64,000 nucleotides of DNA from DASRJG01 sp964647625 (GCA_964647625.1 CAZYHZ010000014.1:20462-84461); one strand, 5' to 3'. Counted from the stretch's first letter, positions 16,791 to 25,210 are shown. The notes: generated by a model from the sequence alone, not told the origin. Numbers and translations: made by a program.

Positions 16791-16808
16791 TGTTGCTGTA
16801 AAGCAACA
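16791..16808. promoter_or_regulatory. Candidate operator, TGTTGCT-N4-AGCAACA
   Basis: A perfect 7-bp inverted repeat with a 4-base spacer in the 105-base gap between the divergent papain-like gene and the HTH regulator. Its size and place fit a dimeric HTH repressor site, probably for the adjacent regulator. No protein-DNA evidence. Confidence 0.45.
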
Positions 16809-16849
16809 AGTACGTGGACACATGGCAACGCATTCGATAGGATCCGCCC

Positions 16850-17998
16850 GTGCCTGCGGCGGCCCTTCCTCCGTCCCCTGCGATCGGCGCCCTGCTGAGG
16901 GAGCGAAGGCGACGGCTCGGCCTGACGCTTCGCGAGGTCGAGGGCATGACCGCGGGTCCCGCGGGCTCGATCCCGTTCAGCACGCTCGCCCGCATCGAGC
17001 AGGGGCGGCTCGATCCGGGCCTGCCCCGGCTCGCCGCATTGCTTCAGCTTTACGGGCTCCCGATCCGCGTGGCGGGCGACCTCCTGGACCTCGAGGCGAT
17101 CGCCTCGCCCAGGAAATCGAAGACGAGCCTCGACACGCTCCGGGCGCGAGGGTCCGACGCGTGGAAGCGCGGAGATCTCCCTGGAGCGCTCGCGTGCTAC
17201 CTCGAGATACGCCTGCGCGCCTCGGACGCCGAGGACGCGGGCGCGCGCGACGACGCGATCGTCGCGTTCGCGACGCTTGCCGCGAAGCTCGGCAAGTATC
17301 ACCTCGCGCGCCACATGCTCGACGAGCTGCTCCTGACGCACCCCTCCTCCGACGTCGAATTCCGCGCGCTCGTCCAGCTCGCGTCGGTCTGGCAGGCGCT
17401 CGGCACCGGTTCGGTCGCCCGGGGCTACCTCGCCGCTGCGGAGACCGTCATCCCGCCGCGAGATCCTCACGCTTCCGGCTGGCTGGCCCAGCTTCGCGCC
17501 TCGATCGACATCGATCGCCGCGCATTCGACGACGCGTCCCGGCAGCTCGACCTCGCCCTGCGCGCCTATCGGGCCGCGCGGAGGCCGTACGACGAGGCGC
17601 TGGCGCTCGTCGCGGCAGCCCGGCTCGCCGTGGAGAGGGGCGACGTCGACGCCGCCCTTCGCGCCTCCCGCCGGGCGGCGTCGTTCGCATCGGCCAAGCG
17701 CTTCGCCCGGCCGCGGGCCCTCGCCGTTATCGAGGAAGCGCGCGCCCAGCTCCTCGCGGGCCGGCCGGCGCGCGCGCTTCCTCTCTTGAACGGCGTCCTC
17801 GCGGGAACACTGACTCGGCAGGACGACGCCGTCCGGTTCCACGCCCACTACTACCTGTCGAAAGCGCACGCGCTGGCCGGAGATGCCGCCGCGGCGGACG
17901 CCGAGATCCGTCAGGCACGCGCGGTCGCGCGGTTCGTCGAGCAGATCAGCCGGGAGCTGACGGAAATCCGCGAGGGCGATTACCGGCGCGAAAGCTGA
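16850..17998 (+). CDS. XRE-type HTH regulator with TPR-like helical domain
   Basis: 382 residues from GTG 16850. Residues ~12-65 are an XRE/Cro helix-turn-helix: IGALLRERRRRLGLTLREVE, then STLARIEQGRLDPGLPRL. From ~90 to the end are helical repeats resembling tetratricopeptides (GDLPGALACYLEIRLRASDA; HYYLSKAHALAGDAAAADAE). This layout matches regulators whose TPR part senses a peptide or protein partner, but no ligand is indicated. It faces the papain-like gene across a short gap that contains a perfect inverted repeat. Its last 19 bases overlap the convergent Spy-like gene. Confidence 0.75.
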   Translation: MPAAALPPSPAIGALLRERRRRLGLTLREVEGMTAGPAGSIPFSTLARIEQGRLDPGLPRLAALLQLYGLPIRVAGDLLDLEAIASPRKSKTSLDTLRARGSDAWKRGDLPGALACYLEIRLRASDAEDAGARDDAIVAFATLAAKLGKYHLARHMLDELLLTHPSSDVEFRALVQLASVWQALGTGSVARGYLAAAETVIPPRDPHASGWLAQLRASIDIDRRAFDDASRQLDLALRAYRAARRPYDEALALVAAARLAVERGDVDAALRASRRAASFASAKRFARPRALAVIEEARAQLLAGRPARALPLLNGVLAGTLTRQDDAVRFHAHYYLSKAHALAGDAAAADAEIRQARAVARFVEQISRELTEIREGDYRRES

Positions 17999-18405
17999 CG
18001 GTCGAGCTGCTCGCGCTGATCCGCCGTCAGGAGCGCCCGCACGTCGCGCAGCAGCGCGGCATCGGCGACGAACCGATCGGCCTCGACCGCGGCCAGGCTC
18101 GCCGCACGCTCGCGGATCGCCGCCTCGTCGAACGTGTCGCTTTCGACTTGCGCCGCGAGCAGCCGGTGCGCCTCGTCGGCGGCCGCGTGCGCGGATTCTC
18201 CGGTCTCCCGGCGTGCGCGAAGGAGGGCGGCGATCCCGGTCTCCTGGGCGTCCGAGAGAGCGATCGACTCGAGCACCATCTCCAGCGGCCTGGGAGGCGG
18301 TCCCATCGGAGGCGGTCCGGGCGGAGCTCCGGCCACTCGCGCGGTCGCGGGACCGGCATGGAGGGTGAGGGCCAGCAGGACGATCGGGGCGGCACGTCGA
18401 ATCAT
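17980..18405 (-). CDS. Spy/CpxP-like periplasmic protein
   Basis: 141 residues, ATG at 18405 after AAAGGAG. It has a signal peptide (VLLALTLHAGPATA), a Pro/Gly-rich linker and then long helices with two LTxxQ-like elements (ALSDAQETGIAALL and LLTADQREQLDRQL), the mark of the Spy/CpxP/heavy-metal-sensor family. These act as periplasmic chaperones or stress sensors. The gene is divergent from an ECF sigma operon that encodes a second Spy-like protein, and its upstream region carries a variant of the motif found before that operon. Confidence 0.75.
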   Translation of the reverse strand: MIRRAAPIVLLALTLHAGPATARVAGAPPGPPPMGPPPRPLEMVLESIALSDAQETGIAALLRARRETGESAHAAADEAHRLLAAQVESDTFDEAAIRERAASLAAVEADRFVADAALLRDVRALLTADQREQLDRQLSRR

Positions 18406-18430
18406 GGGTTTCTCCTTTCCCGCCCCGGGT

Positions 18431-18459
18431 AGAGGGCCGATGTGGGCGTCCGGCTACAG
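18431..18459 (-). promoter_or_regulatory. Candidate ECF promoter of the Spy-like gene
   Basis: Reading leftwards: CTGTAGCCG, 17 bases, TCT. It differs at two positions from TTGTAACCG-N17-TCT found before the sigma operon and the di-heme peroxidase, with the same spacing. Confidence 0.4.
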
Positions 18460-18503
18460 GGACGCCCGGCAAGATGGGAGAATCGGCCCGATGCAGCGAT
18501 TTG

Positions 18504-18532
18504 TTGTAACCGGCTCGGGCGGCCTCCTCTCT
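18504..18532 (+). promoter_or_regulatory. Candidate autoregulated ECF promoter
   Basis: TTGTAACCG, 17 bases, TCT, ending about 27 bases before the sigma-factor start. The same arrangement stands at 19954-19982. Such two-box sites in front of an ECF sigma gene are commonly recognised by that sigma factor itself. Confidence 0.45.
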
Positions 18533-18558
18533 GACTCCTCGGAGGGTGAGGTTCGACC

Positions 18559-19122
18559 ATGGAGCTCGTGCTGCCCCTGGCCCTCGGCATGACGGATCGG
18601 CCGGGGTCCGGTACCGCCGAAGCCGATCTGATCGCCGCCGGTCGCGGAGGCGACCAGGCGGCGTTCGCGGAGCTGGTCCGGAGGCATCAGTCCCGGGTCT
18701 TCCGGATGTCGGGCCGGTTCTTCAGGCGGCGGGAGGACGTCGAGGATGCCGCTCAGGAGACCTTCCTCACCGCGTGGCGCCGGCTGTCGACTTACGAGGC
18801 GCGCGCCCCGTTCGAGCACTGGATCACGCGCGTCTGTCTTCGGGTCTGCTACGCCCGGCTCGACGCCGAGCGCCATCCGAGCGAGCCCTTGGGCGACGCC
18901 GATGTCGTCGTGCCGGCGGCCGATCCGACGGCGGCCATCGACGTCGAGCGGCTGCTCGCGCAGCTTTCGGCATCCGATCGTTTCGTGTTATTGCTTCTCG
19001 ACGGCGAGGGCTGGAGCGTCAAGGAGATTGCCCAGCGCGTCGGGTGGACGGTGACGAACGTCAAGGTCCGCGCGTTTCGCGCTCGCAGGCGGCTGCGGGC
19101 GCTGCTGGAGTCCGAGCCATGA
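18559..19122 (+). CDS. ECF-type RNA polymerase sigma factor
   Basis: 187 residues; GGAGGGTGAGG lies upstream of the ATG. Region 2 is clear (ELVRRHQSRVFRMSGRFFRR, then EDVEDAAQETFLTAWRRL) and region 4 ends in the DNA-binding helix (EGWSVKEIAQRVGWTVTNVK, then VRAFRARRRLR). Size is typical for an ECF sigma factor. It overlaps the next gene by four bases (ATGA), and that gene encodes a small single-pass membrane protein, the usual anti-sigma position. A candidate self-recognised promoter lies at 18504. Confidence 0.9.
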   Translation: MELVLPLALGMTDRPGSGTAEADLIAAGRGGDQAAFAELVRRHQSRVFRMSGRFFRRREDVEDAAQETFLTAWRRLSTYEARAPFEHWITRVCLRVCYARLDAERHPSEPLGDADVVVPAADPTAAIDVERLLAQLSASDRFVLLLLDGEGWSVKEIAQRVGWTVTNVKVRAFRARRRLRALLESEP

Positions 19123-19469
19123 AACACCAGCGCTCGCAGGACGAAATCGATCGGCGCATGGAATCGGTCCGCGGGCTCCTCCGCCGGCGCCACGCGGAGA
19201 TCGAGCCGGATCCGACTTTCGCGGCGCGCGTCATCGCGGGCCTGCCCAGCAACGAAGCCTGGTCGTTCGAGTGGGCGGTTCGCCGGGTGCTCCCGGTGTC
19301 CGTGGCCCTGGCGATGGTGCTGACGATCGCCGCCGCCGTCACGGTCGGGAAGGCCCGCCGCACCCAGTCGTCGGCGTCCGCCGCGGCGCAGGCGTCTCCT
19401 TCGTCGGCCTCCGGAAGCAGAAGCGACCCTCTCGAATGGCTGCTCGAAGATCGCCGGGAGACTCGATGA
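19119..19469 (+). CDS. Small single-pass membrane protein, putative anti-sigma factor
   Basis: 116 residues, start overlapping the sigma gene stop. The N-terminal ~65 residues are charged and helical (DEIDRRMESVRGLLRRRHAE), followed by one membrane segment (VLPVSVALAMVLTIAAAVTV) and a short Ser/Ala-rich tail ending in WLLEDRRETR. There is no zinc-binding HxxxCxxC motif and no match I recognise. The anti-sigma assignment rests on its position, coupling and topology alone. Its stop overlaps the following Spy-like gene. Confidence 0.6.
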   Translation: MKHQRSQDEIDRRMESVRGLLRRRHAEIEPDPTFAARVIAGLPSNEAWSFEWAVRRVLPVSVALAMVLTIAAAVTVGKARRTQSSASAAAQASPSSASGSRSDPLEWLLEDRRETR

Positions 19470-19912
19470 GCCGTTTCGTCGCCGCGGCGGCCGCGATCGC
19501 TCTCGTCGTCTGCGGCATGGTCATCGGGGGTGCGGCCACGTATCTGATCGTGGCCCGGACGCCCGTGCGGCCCGGCGCCGGGCCGCCTCCCCCGCCGCCG
19601 GGCCGGCCGCAGCGCGGGGGTCCGTTGCCGTTCACCCGTGAGATGGAAGAACGGCTGAATCTCACGCCCGAGCAGCAGAAGAAGATCGACGACATCCTCG
19701 AGAAGGGGCACGAGGACTCGGAGGCGATCCGCCGCGAGCTGCGGCCGCGCCTGGAGGCGCACCTCGAAAAGACGCGCGCCAGCATTGCCGAGGTGCTGAC
19801 CCCGGAGCAGCGAACCGAGTTCGAGAAGCTCGTGCAGGAAGACAAGCGCCGCGCCGACCGGTTCCTGATCGACGGCCCGCCCCCCGGTCCTCCCGGATTC
19901 GGCCCGCCCTGA
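19466..19912 (+). CDS. Spy/CpxP-like periplasmic protein, membrane-anchored
   Basis: 148 residues; the ATG at 19466 overlaps the previous stop. It begins with one membrane segment (ALVVCGMVIGGAATYLIVA), then a Pro/Gly-rich linker, then the core: LNLTPEQQKKIDDILEKG and VLTPEQRTEFEKLVQEDKRR, two clear LTxxQ-type motifs. It ends in a Pro-rich tail. Third gene of the sigma/putative anti-sigma operon. A likely model is that it, or its paralogue at 17980, reports envelope stress to the membrane protein, but this is inferred only from gene order. Confidence 0.75.
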   Translation: MSRFVAAAAAIALVVCGMVIGGAATYLIVARTPVRPGAGPPPPPPGRPQRGGPLPFTREMEERLNLTPEQQKKIDDILEKGHEDSEAIRRELRPRLEAHLEKTRASIAEVLTPEQRTEFEKLVQEDKRRADRFLIDGPPPGPPGFGPP

Positions 19913-19953
19913 GCGCAAGCGGCGGGCCGGTCCGCAAACTTTCTCGAGATCGC

Positions 19954-19982
19954 TTGTAACCGCCGGCGGAATTTCCAGATCT
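19954..19982 (+). promoter_or_regulatory. Candidate ECF promoter of the di-heme peroxidase gene
   Basis: TTGTAACCG, 17 bases, TCT, the same two boxes and spacing as upstream of the sigma operon at 18504. It lies about 60 bases before the peroxidase start, suggesting membership of the same regulon. Confidence 0.4.
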
Positions 19983-20040
19983 ATACGGGCACGATGCGCC
20001 CGATATCGGGAAGGGCGCAGCGCAACTGGGGGGAAAGGCC

Positions 20041-21621
20041 ATGCGAAAGCTCCAGATGAGAACGATCCTCGGCATCCTCTTGCTGGCCGGTATCCAGACG
20101 ATCGCGCGCGCCCAGCAGCCTCCCCCGCCCCCCCCGCCGCTTCCGGCGGTGCCGGTTCCAACGGCCAACCCGATCACCGAGGAAAAGCGCCTCCTCGGAA
20201 AGTTGCTCTTCTGGGAGGAGTCGGTGTCCGGCAACAGCACCGTGGCCTGCGGGACCTGTCATTCCCTGGGACGGTCGGGGACGGACGGCCGCATCGGTAT
20301 CAACCCCGGGACCGATGCGAGCTTCGGGGACGTCGATGACGTTCGCGGCTCGTTCGGCGTCGTGCACTCGGACGCGAACGGCGTGCCGATTCAGGACCCC
20401 GTCTTCGGATTCAACGTCCAGGTCACGCGGCGTGCGGCCAACGCCGCCGTCAACGCCGCGTTCAACGACGAGGTGTTCTGGGACGGCCGCGCCGGCACGG
20501 TGTTCACGAATCCCGAGACCAACTCGATCTCGATCGCGAGCGGCGGCGCCCTCGAAAACCAGGCGCTCGGGCCGATCCTGAGCTCGGTCGAGATGGGTCA
20601 CGACAACCGCACCTGGAAAGAGGTCGAAGACATCTTGAAACGATCCGAGCCGCTGGCGGACGCGACCGGCGTGCCGTCCGATCTCGTTCCCACGATCACG
20701 GCGCACAAGACGTACCCGGATCTGTTCCAGGCGGCCTACGGCGATCCGGCGATCACGGCCGAGCGCATCGCCTTCGCGGTCGCGACGTACGAGCGCACGC
20801 TGATCGCGAATCAGACTCCCTACGACCGGTCGGCCGCGCAGCAGCCGGGCGGGATGACCCCTGCACAGCAGCGTGGATTCGGCTTCATAGTCAACTCGCC
20901 TTGCGGCGCCTGCCACGCGCCGCCGACGTTCGCGATCCGGACCGGCGACAACAAGTTCCGCAACATCGGGTTGCGTCCACCGACGGAGGACACGGGCCGG
21001 AAAGAGGTCACCCTCCTCGATCAGGACCGGGGGAAGTTCAAGATCGCGACCCTTCGCGGCGTGGGCTTGAAGGCCACCTACATGCACAACGGCGAGTTCA
21101 ATACGCTGCCGGACGTGATCGCCCACTACGCGCCGAACGCGCCGGGCGTGTTCCTCGACAACATCGACCCGCTCCTTCCCGTCGGTGTTCCGCCGCAGGT
21201 GCAGCCCGACCTGATCGACTTCATGCAGAACGCGCTGACCGATCCGCGGCTGGCGGCGAACCAGTTTCCGTTCGACCAGCCTACGCTCCAGGCTGGGAAC
21301 CTTCCTGTGCTGTCGTTCGGCGCGGACAAGTCGACGATCAGCTGGCCCCCGCTCGCGGGCATCTCGTCCTACGTCGTCTACCGCGGCAATCTGTCGGATC
21401 TCGTCGACACCGACGGCGACGGCTTGCCGGACGCGGGGTACGGGACGTGCGTGACCGCGAACGATCCCGACCCGACGGACACCGTGTTCGTCGACGCCGA
21501 CACGCCGGCCGAGGGTCACGGCTTCTTCTACCTCAAGGGCGTTCGCGACGGCGCGACGATCCGTGGCCTCGGCGTGACCAGCGCCGTGAAGCCGCGCGTC
21601 CCCGCCGTGCTCTGTCCTTAG
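20041..21621 (+). CDS. Di-heme cytochrome c peroxidase/MauG-family protein with CP domain
   Basis: 526 residues. A signal peptide (ILGILLLAGIQTIARA) and a Pro run precede the catalytic part. Two heme c sites are present, CGTCH near residue 77 and CGACH near 290, with the family's segments (FWDGRA; ILSSVEMGH; KIATLRGVGLKATYMHNGEF). The family oxidises c-type cytochromes with peroxide or modifies proteins in the periplasm; which applies here is unknown. After about residue 420 an extra ~100-residue domain follows, related to the C-termini of four other secreted proteins in the window and ending PAVLCP. Its stop codon TAG is the first three bases of a 65-bp inverted repeat. Confidence 0.88.
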   Translation: MRKLQMRTILGILLLAGIQTIARAQQPPPPPPPLPAVPVPTANPITEEKRLLGKLLFWEESVSGNSTVACGTCHSLGRSGTDGRIGINPGTDASFGDVDDVRGSFGVVHSDANGVPIQDPVFGFNVQVTRRAANAAVNAAFNDEVFWDGRAGTVFTNPETNSISIASGGALENQALGPILSSVEMGHDNRTWKEVEDILKRSEPLADATGVPSDLVPTITAHKTYPDLFQAAYGDPAITAERIAFAVATYERTLIANQTPYDRSAAQQPGGMTPAQQRGFGFIVNSPCGACHAPPTFAIRTGDNKFRNIGLRPPTEDTGRKEVTLLDQDRGKFKIATLRGVGLKATYMHNGEFNTLPDVIAHYAPNAPGVFLDNIDPLLPVGVPPQVQPDLIDFMQNALTDPRLAANQFPFDQPTLQAGNLPVLSFGADKSTISWPPLAGISSYVVYRGNLSDLVDTDGDGLPDAGYGTCVTANDPDPTDTVFVDADTPAEGHGFFYLKGVRDGATIRGLGVTSAVKPRVPAVLCP

Positions 21622-21792
21622 GGGACACTCCCTTTTTCCACCCAAACGGGGACATTCGTCTTTTTCCTACAAATTCAGATTGGCGCGAACAAGAGGCAGG
21701 GCCGTTAGTCGACACACCGCTCTCGCTCCAATCTGAATTTGTAGGAAAAAGACGAATGTCCCCGTTTGGGTGGAAAAAGGGAGTGTCCCCTA
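21619..21792. repeat. Perfect 65-bp inverted repeat element (REP/MITE-like)
   Basis: Arms 21619-21683 and 21728-21792 are perfect reverse complements over 65 bases, separated by a 44-base loop. Each arm starts TAGGGGACACTCCC from the outside, and both outer TAGs serve as stop codons, one for the peroxidase on the plus strand and one for the TPR membrane protein on the minus strand. The GGGACA...CCC style recalls palindromic elements mobilised by REP-associated tyrosine transposases. No transposase gene is in the window. It can also act as a two-way terminator. Confidence 0.9.
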
Positions 21793-23808
21793 CTCCACCC
21801 GGCGCAAGGCGGTCTGCGCAGGGCGGTGGGCCGGGTTGATCGCCAGCTCCGCGCGGTAGTGCCCTGCGGCGCGCACCTTGTCGCCGCGGTTCTCGTAGGC
21901 GGCACCGAGATTGAAGTGCGCGAGCGGCATCTTCGGATTGATCCGCAGCGCCGCCTCGAGCTGCTCGATCCCCAGCTCGACGTTCTTCCGGCGCAAATAA
22001 AAGACGCCGAGCCAGAAGCGGGCCGGCGCGTAACCGGGCCGCGCGCGGACCGCGCGCCGGCACGCATCGAGAGCGCGCGCGGCGTCTCCATTTTGCTCGA
22101 GCGTCAAAGCGAGAGCCGTCAGCGTCACGAAGCTTTCCGGGTTCTCCCGTGCCGCGGCTTCGAGCTCGAACGCGGCGGCCTCCGCCAGCCCGAGCGTTCC
22201 GAGCGCCAGGCCGCGATCGGTGTGGCCCAGGTAGAAATCCTCGGGCGTGACGATGTCGACGAGCGGCGGCAGCGGATCCTTCCCAAATGATCTCAGATCG
22301 GGGCGGAAGCGCGCGATCAGAGCGTCGTTTTCGGGGACGCGTTTGACGAACACGACCGCGATCTCGTCGAGGTAGACGAGCGCCCACTGCTCGTCGTGAT
22401 AGAGCTTCGCGATGAGATCGCGCGTCTCACCGACCTTGTGGCTGAGGATGAAATAGTTGATGCCGAATCGATCGACGACGCCGGCATAGGGCGTCGCCAT
22501 CGCCATCACCTGCCGGTACGCCTGGAGCGATTCGGGCGTGTAGGTGTGGCCGTCGATGAACGTCCTCCGTGCCGGGAAGAGCCGGAAGTTGAGGTACGTG
22601 CCGATGCTGTAGTCGTTGAACATCGCGCCGGAGATCCGGCTGCGGTCGACGAACTCTGCGGCACCCACGGGATACGCCAGATCGGACAGGCCGAAGCCCG
22701 CGCGCCGCGAGATCGCGTCGTACCGGTAGATCCCGTTCGTGACCGATGCTTGGGCGATGCCGGCGATCGAGAGGGCGAGCGCCGCGGCCGCCGCGACCTC
22801 GATCCCCCGCGAGAGGCGATCGCGCGATGCGCTCGGAAGACGCGCTGCGATCCACGCGCGCACGGTTTCGAGCTGCACGGGGAGGAGGAGCGCGCAGAAG
22901 ACGGCGAACAGCGCGATGTAGCGAATTCCGGTCGCCGACAGGGCCCCGAGCGCCGCCAGGATCAGGGCATCGCGAACGCGGACCGTCCGGTGCGCGGCGA
23001 CGAGGAGAACGATTGCGCCCGCGAGGAGGACCTTGTAGGCGACGACCGAGACGTGCTCGAGGTCCGCGGGGGCGAACGGCGAGAGGAATTCTGCCTGCGG
23101 CGCCGAGGCGCTTCCGCCCATCAGGAACCGGAACGGCTGGAGGAACGAAACGAATCCGTAGGGATTGAGGACGCTCGCGACTGCGATCGTCCCGACGGCC
23201 GCGAAAACGCGCGAGCGCGGGACGTCCCGGCGGATCGACGCGTCGACGACGAACGCGCCGAGGATCGCGAGCGCAACCGGGAACGATCCGTGCGTGTTGA
23301 CCCAGAGCACCACGACCCCGCCGGCCGCCAGGAGGTCCCGCCGCCGCAGCTCGCCGCTTTCGAACAGGCGCGCAAGCGACACGTAGAAGAGCACCGCGGG
23401 GATCAGCGCGAAGAAGTCGGCGCGAAACATGAAACGCTCGCGCGCGACCATCGCGGCCGCGACCAGAAGGGCCGCGCTCGAGAGCGGATGGATTCCGGCT
23501 CGCGCGTGCCGCCTCGCGATGACGGCGAACACGGCGAGCGCCATCGCGACCTGAGCGGCGACGAGCCCGTTCCAGGATCCGAGCGTGTAGACGAGGTACG
23601 TCAGGACGTGAAACAGCCATTGCGGATACACGATCTGGCACTGCTCGGAGGCGTAGCCGAAGACGCACGCGGTCTCGAGCCCGTGCGCGAGCGTGTACCG
23701 TCCGCCCGCCAGGTACTGCATCGTGTCGGGATCGCAGATCTTCGTGGCGGCGAGGAGCCCGGCCAACCCGACGGCGAGTCCCCTGACCGCCTCGCAAACG
23801 CGGTTCAT
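21790..23808 (-). CDS. Multi-pass membrane protein with C-terminal TPRs
   Basis: 672 residues from ATG 23808, which overlaps the cbiO-like stop (ATGA). About ten membrane segments fill the first ~390 residues, with conserved-looking soluble loops (CQIVYPQWLFHVLTYLVY; ARERFMFRADFFALIPAVLF; WVNTHGSFPVALAI; ASVLNPYGFVSFL). A periplasmic-type domain with MFNDYSIGTYLNFRLFPARR and FIDGHTYTPESLQAYRQV follows, then TPRs (LAHFNLGAAYENRGDKVRAA). The plan resembles polytopic GT-C-like transferases, but no catalytic motif is evident. The gene at 55929 is a paralogue with the same order of elements. The stop codon lies in the inverted repeat. Confidence 0.75.
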   Translation of the reverse strand: MNRVCEAVRGLAVGLAGLLAATKICDPDTMQYLAGGRYTLAHGLETACVFGYASEQCQIVYPQWLFHVLTYLVYTLGSWNGLVAAQVAMALAVFAVIARRHARAGIHPLSSAALLVAAAMVARERFMFRADFFALIPAVLFYVSLARLFESGELRRRDLLAAGGVVVLWVNTHGSFPVALAILGAFVVDASIRRDVPRSRVFAAVGTIAVASVLNPYGFVSFLQPFRFLMGGSASAPQAEFLSPFAPADLEHVSVVAYKVLLAGAIVLLVAAHRTVRVRDALILAALGALSATGIRYIALFAVFCALLLPVQLETVRAWIAARLPSASRDRLSRGIEVAAAAALALSIAGIAQASVTNGIYRYDAISRRAGFGLSDLAYPVGAAEFVDRSRISGAMFNDYSIGTYLNFRLFPARRTFIDGHTYTPESLQAYRQVMAMATPYAGVVDRFGINYFILSHKVGETRDLIAKLYHDEQWALVYLDEIAVVFVKRVPENDALIARFRPDLRSFGKDPLPPLVDIVTPEDFYLGHTDRGLALGTLGLAEAAAFELEAAARENPESFVTLTALALTLEQNGDAARALDACRRAVRARPGYAPARFWLGVFYLRRKNVELGIEQLEAALRINPKMPLAHFNLGAAYENRGDKVRAAGHYRAELAINPAHRPAQTALRRVE

Positions 23809-24581
23809 TCCAGCCCGTGACGGCGCAGGAGGGCGCCGTCCGACAGGACGGCCGCGGTCTCTCCTTGCGCCACGATCGCGCCGCGATCGAGGATCACGGC
23901 ACGGGGGCACAGGCGCCGCGCGAACTCGAGATCGTGCGTCGCGACGATCTGCGTCGCGGGAAGCCCGGAGAGCAGGTCGCCCATCTCCCGGCGTCCCCGC
24001 GGGTCCAGGCCGCTGGACGGCTCGTCGAGGAGGAGCAGCCCCGGACGGCACGCAAGCACGGCTGCGATGCACACGCGTTTCTTTTCCCCCGCCGAGAGAT
24101 GGTGCGGCGAGCGGCGCTCGAGTCCGGCCAGGCCGACGGACGCGAGCACGTCCCCCGCCACCGCCGCGATGTCCGCTTCGGACCACCCCCGGGCGCGCGG
24201 TCCGCATTCGATCTCTTCGCGGACGGTCAGCCCGATGATCTGGTCGTCCGGATCGCTGAATACGAGACCGACCCGCCTCCTCACGTTCGCGAGCGACCGG
24301 CGCGTGACGGGAATCCCGTCGATCGCGATCGCCGGCCCGGCGTCGTGCCGGTGGACGACGTCGTTTCCCGAGTGTCGATGGCGGTAGCCCGCCCGCTCCG
24401 GCAGGAGTCCCGCCAGATGGAGGAGCAGCGTCGATTTCCCGGCGCCGTTCGGGCCGACGAGCGCGACGCGCTCTCCCGGCGCGATCTCGATCGCGACTCC
24501 GGCGAGCGCGCCGGTGCCGTCGGGGTAGTGGTAGCTCACGCCGAGTACGGCGACGCGCGCGGGCTCCGGTCGTGCGATCAC
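23805..24581 (-). CDS. cbiO: Energy-coupling factor/cobalt transporter ATPase (CbiO-like)
   Basis: 258 residues from GTG 24581, which overlaps the CbiQ stop by four bases; the longer open frame upstream is only a shadow of cbiQ. Walker A is GPNGAGKSTLLLHLAGLL, the Q-loop region FSDPDDQIIGLTV, the signature LSAGEKKR and Walker B LLLLDEPSSGLD, with ATHDLE as the switch His. It powers uptake with the CbiM and CbiQ membrane proteins. Ion is probably cobalt or nickel; sequence alone does not separate them. Confidence 0.9.
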   Translation of the reverse strand: MIARPEPARVAVLGVSYHYPDGTGALAGVAIEIAPGERVALVGPNGAGKSTLLLHLAGLLPERAGYRHRHSGNDVVHRHDAGPAIAIDGIPVTRRSLANVRRRVGLVFSDPDDQIIGLTVREEIECGPRARGWSEADIAAVAGDVLASVGLAGLERRSPHHLSAGEKKRVCIAAVLACRPGLLLLDEPSSGLDPRGRREMGDLLSGLPATQIVATHDLEFARRLCPRAVILDRGAIVAQGETAAVLSDGALLRRHGLE

Positions 24582-25210
24582 GTCTCGCGCAAGCCTCGCG
24601 CCTCGCGCGCGCGCTCGATCGCCTGCGCCCGTTCGAGCGAGCGGACGGTCAACGCCGCGACGAAACGGCCGAACCCCTGCACCGTGGGTCCCGGCCTGCG
24701 AAGGAGGGACGACCACGGCCCGTCCGTCGCGCGGCGCGCCGCACGTGCGCGGAGCATCGCGGAAACCTGCCGGGAGAACGCGGTCGAGCTGACGAGCATC
24801 GCTTCGGCGATCGCGACGAGGCGCCGCGGAAGCTTCAGCGCGCGAAGGCCTGCCACGATCCCCGCCGGCCCGAGGACCGTGACCACGGCCACGGACGCCG
24901 CCGTCGCCGCGAGGGCCCGGGCGACGATGGCGAGCCCGGTCTCGATGCGGATCCCCCGGGCGGCGACGAGCGCCATCGGCAGCGAGATCACGGCGACCAG
25001 GGGAACGATGACGGCCATCCTCCGGGCGCCGGCGATCCATCCTCCCCGGGCGATGCACGTCGCGGCGAGCGCGAGACCGAACACCGCGGACCACAACGCC
25101 CAGGACGCGGCTGAAACCGGCTCGCGCAGTCCCACGGGCGCCACCGACGCCGCGACGACGGCCGCGATGCCCGAGGCGAGCCGGAGGCCCGGCCTAGCGA
25201 TGGTCGTCAT
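24578..25210 (-). CDS. cbiQ: Energy-coupling factor transmembrane protein (CbiQ-like)
   Basis: 210 residues, ATG at 25210, overlapping the cbiM end by 17 bases. Four to five membrane segments are followed by the cytoplasmic coupling region, with the Ala-Arg-Gly type signatures of EcfT/CbiQ proteins (AMLRARAARRATDG and ERARAIERAREARGLRE-like helices at the end). It links the CbiO ATPase to the CbiM substrate component. The order cbiM-cbiQ-cbiO with overlaps makes one transcription unit. Confidence 0.85.
   Translation of the reverse strand: MTTIARPGLRLASGIAAVVAASVAPVGLREPVSAASWALWSAVFGLALAATCIARGGWIAGARRMAVIVPLVAVISLPMALVAARGIRIETGLAIVARALAATAASVAVVTVLGPAGIVAGLRALKLPRRLVAIAEAMLVSSTAFSRQVSAMLRARAARRATDGPWSSLLRRPGPTVQGFGRFVAALTVRSLERAQAIERAREARGLRET

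Noticed and set aside
21705..22387. Short and medium frames running through the inverted repeat (for example with the ends MGGKRECPL or GDTPFFHPNGD)
   Set aside because: They translate the repeat arms and the antisense of real genes; such products are repeat artefacts.
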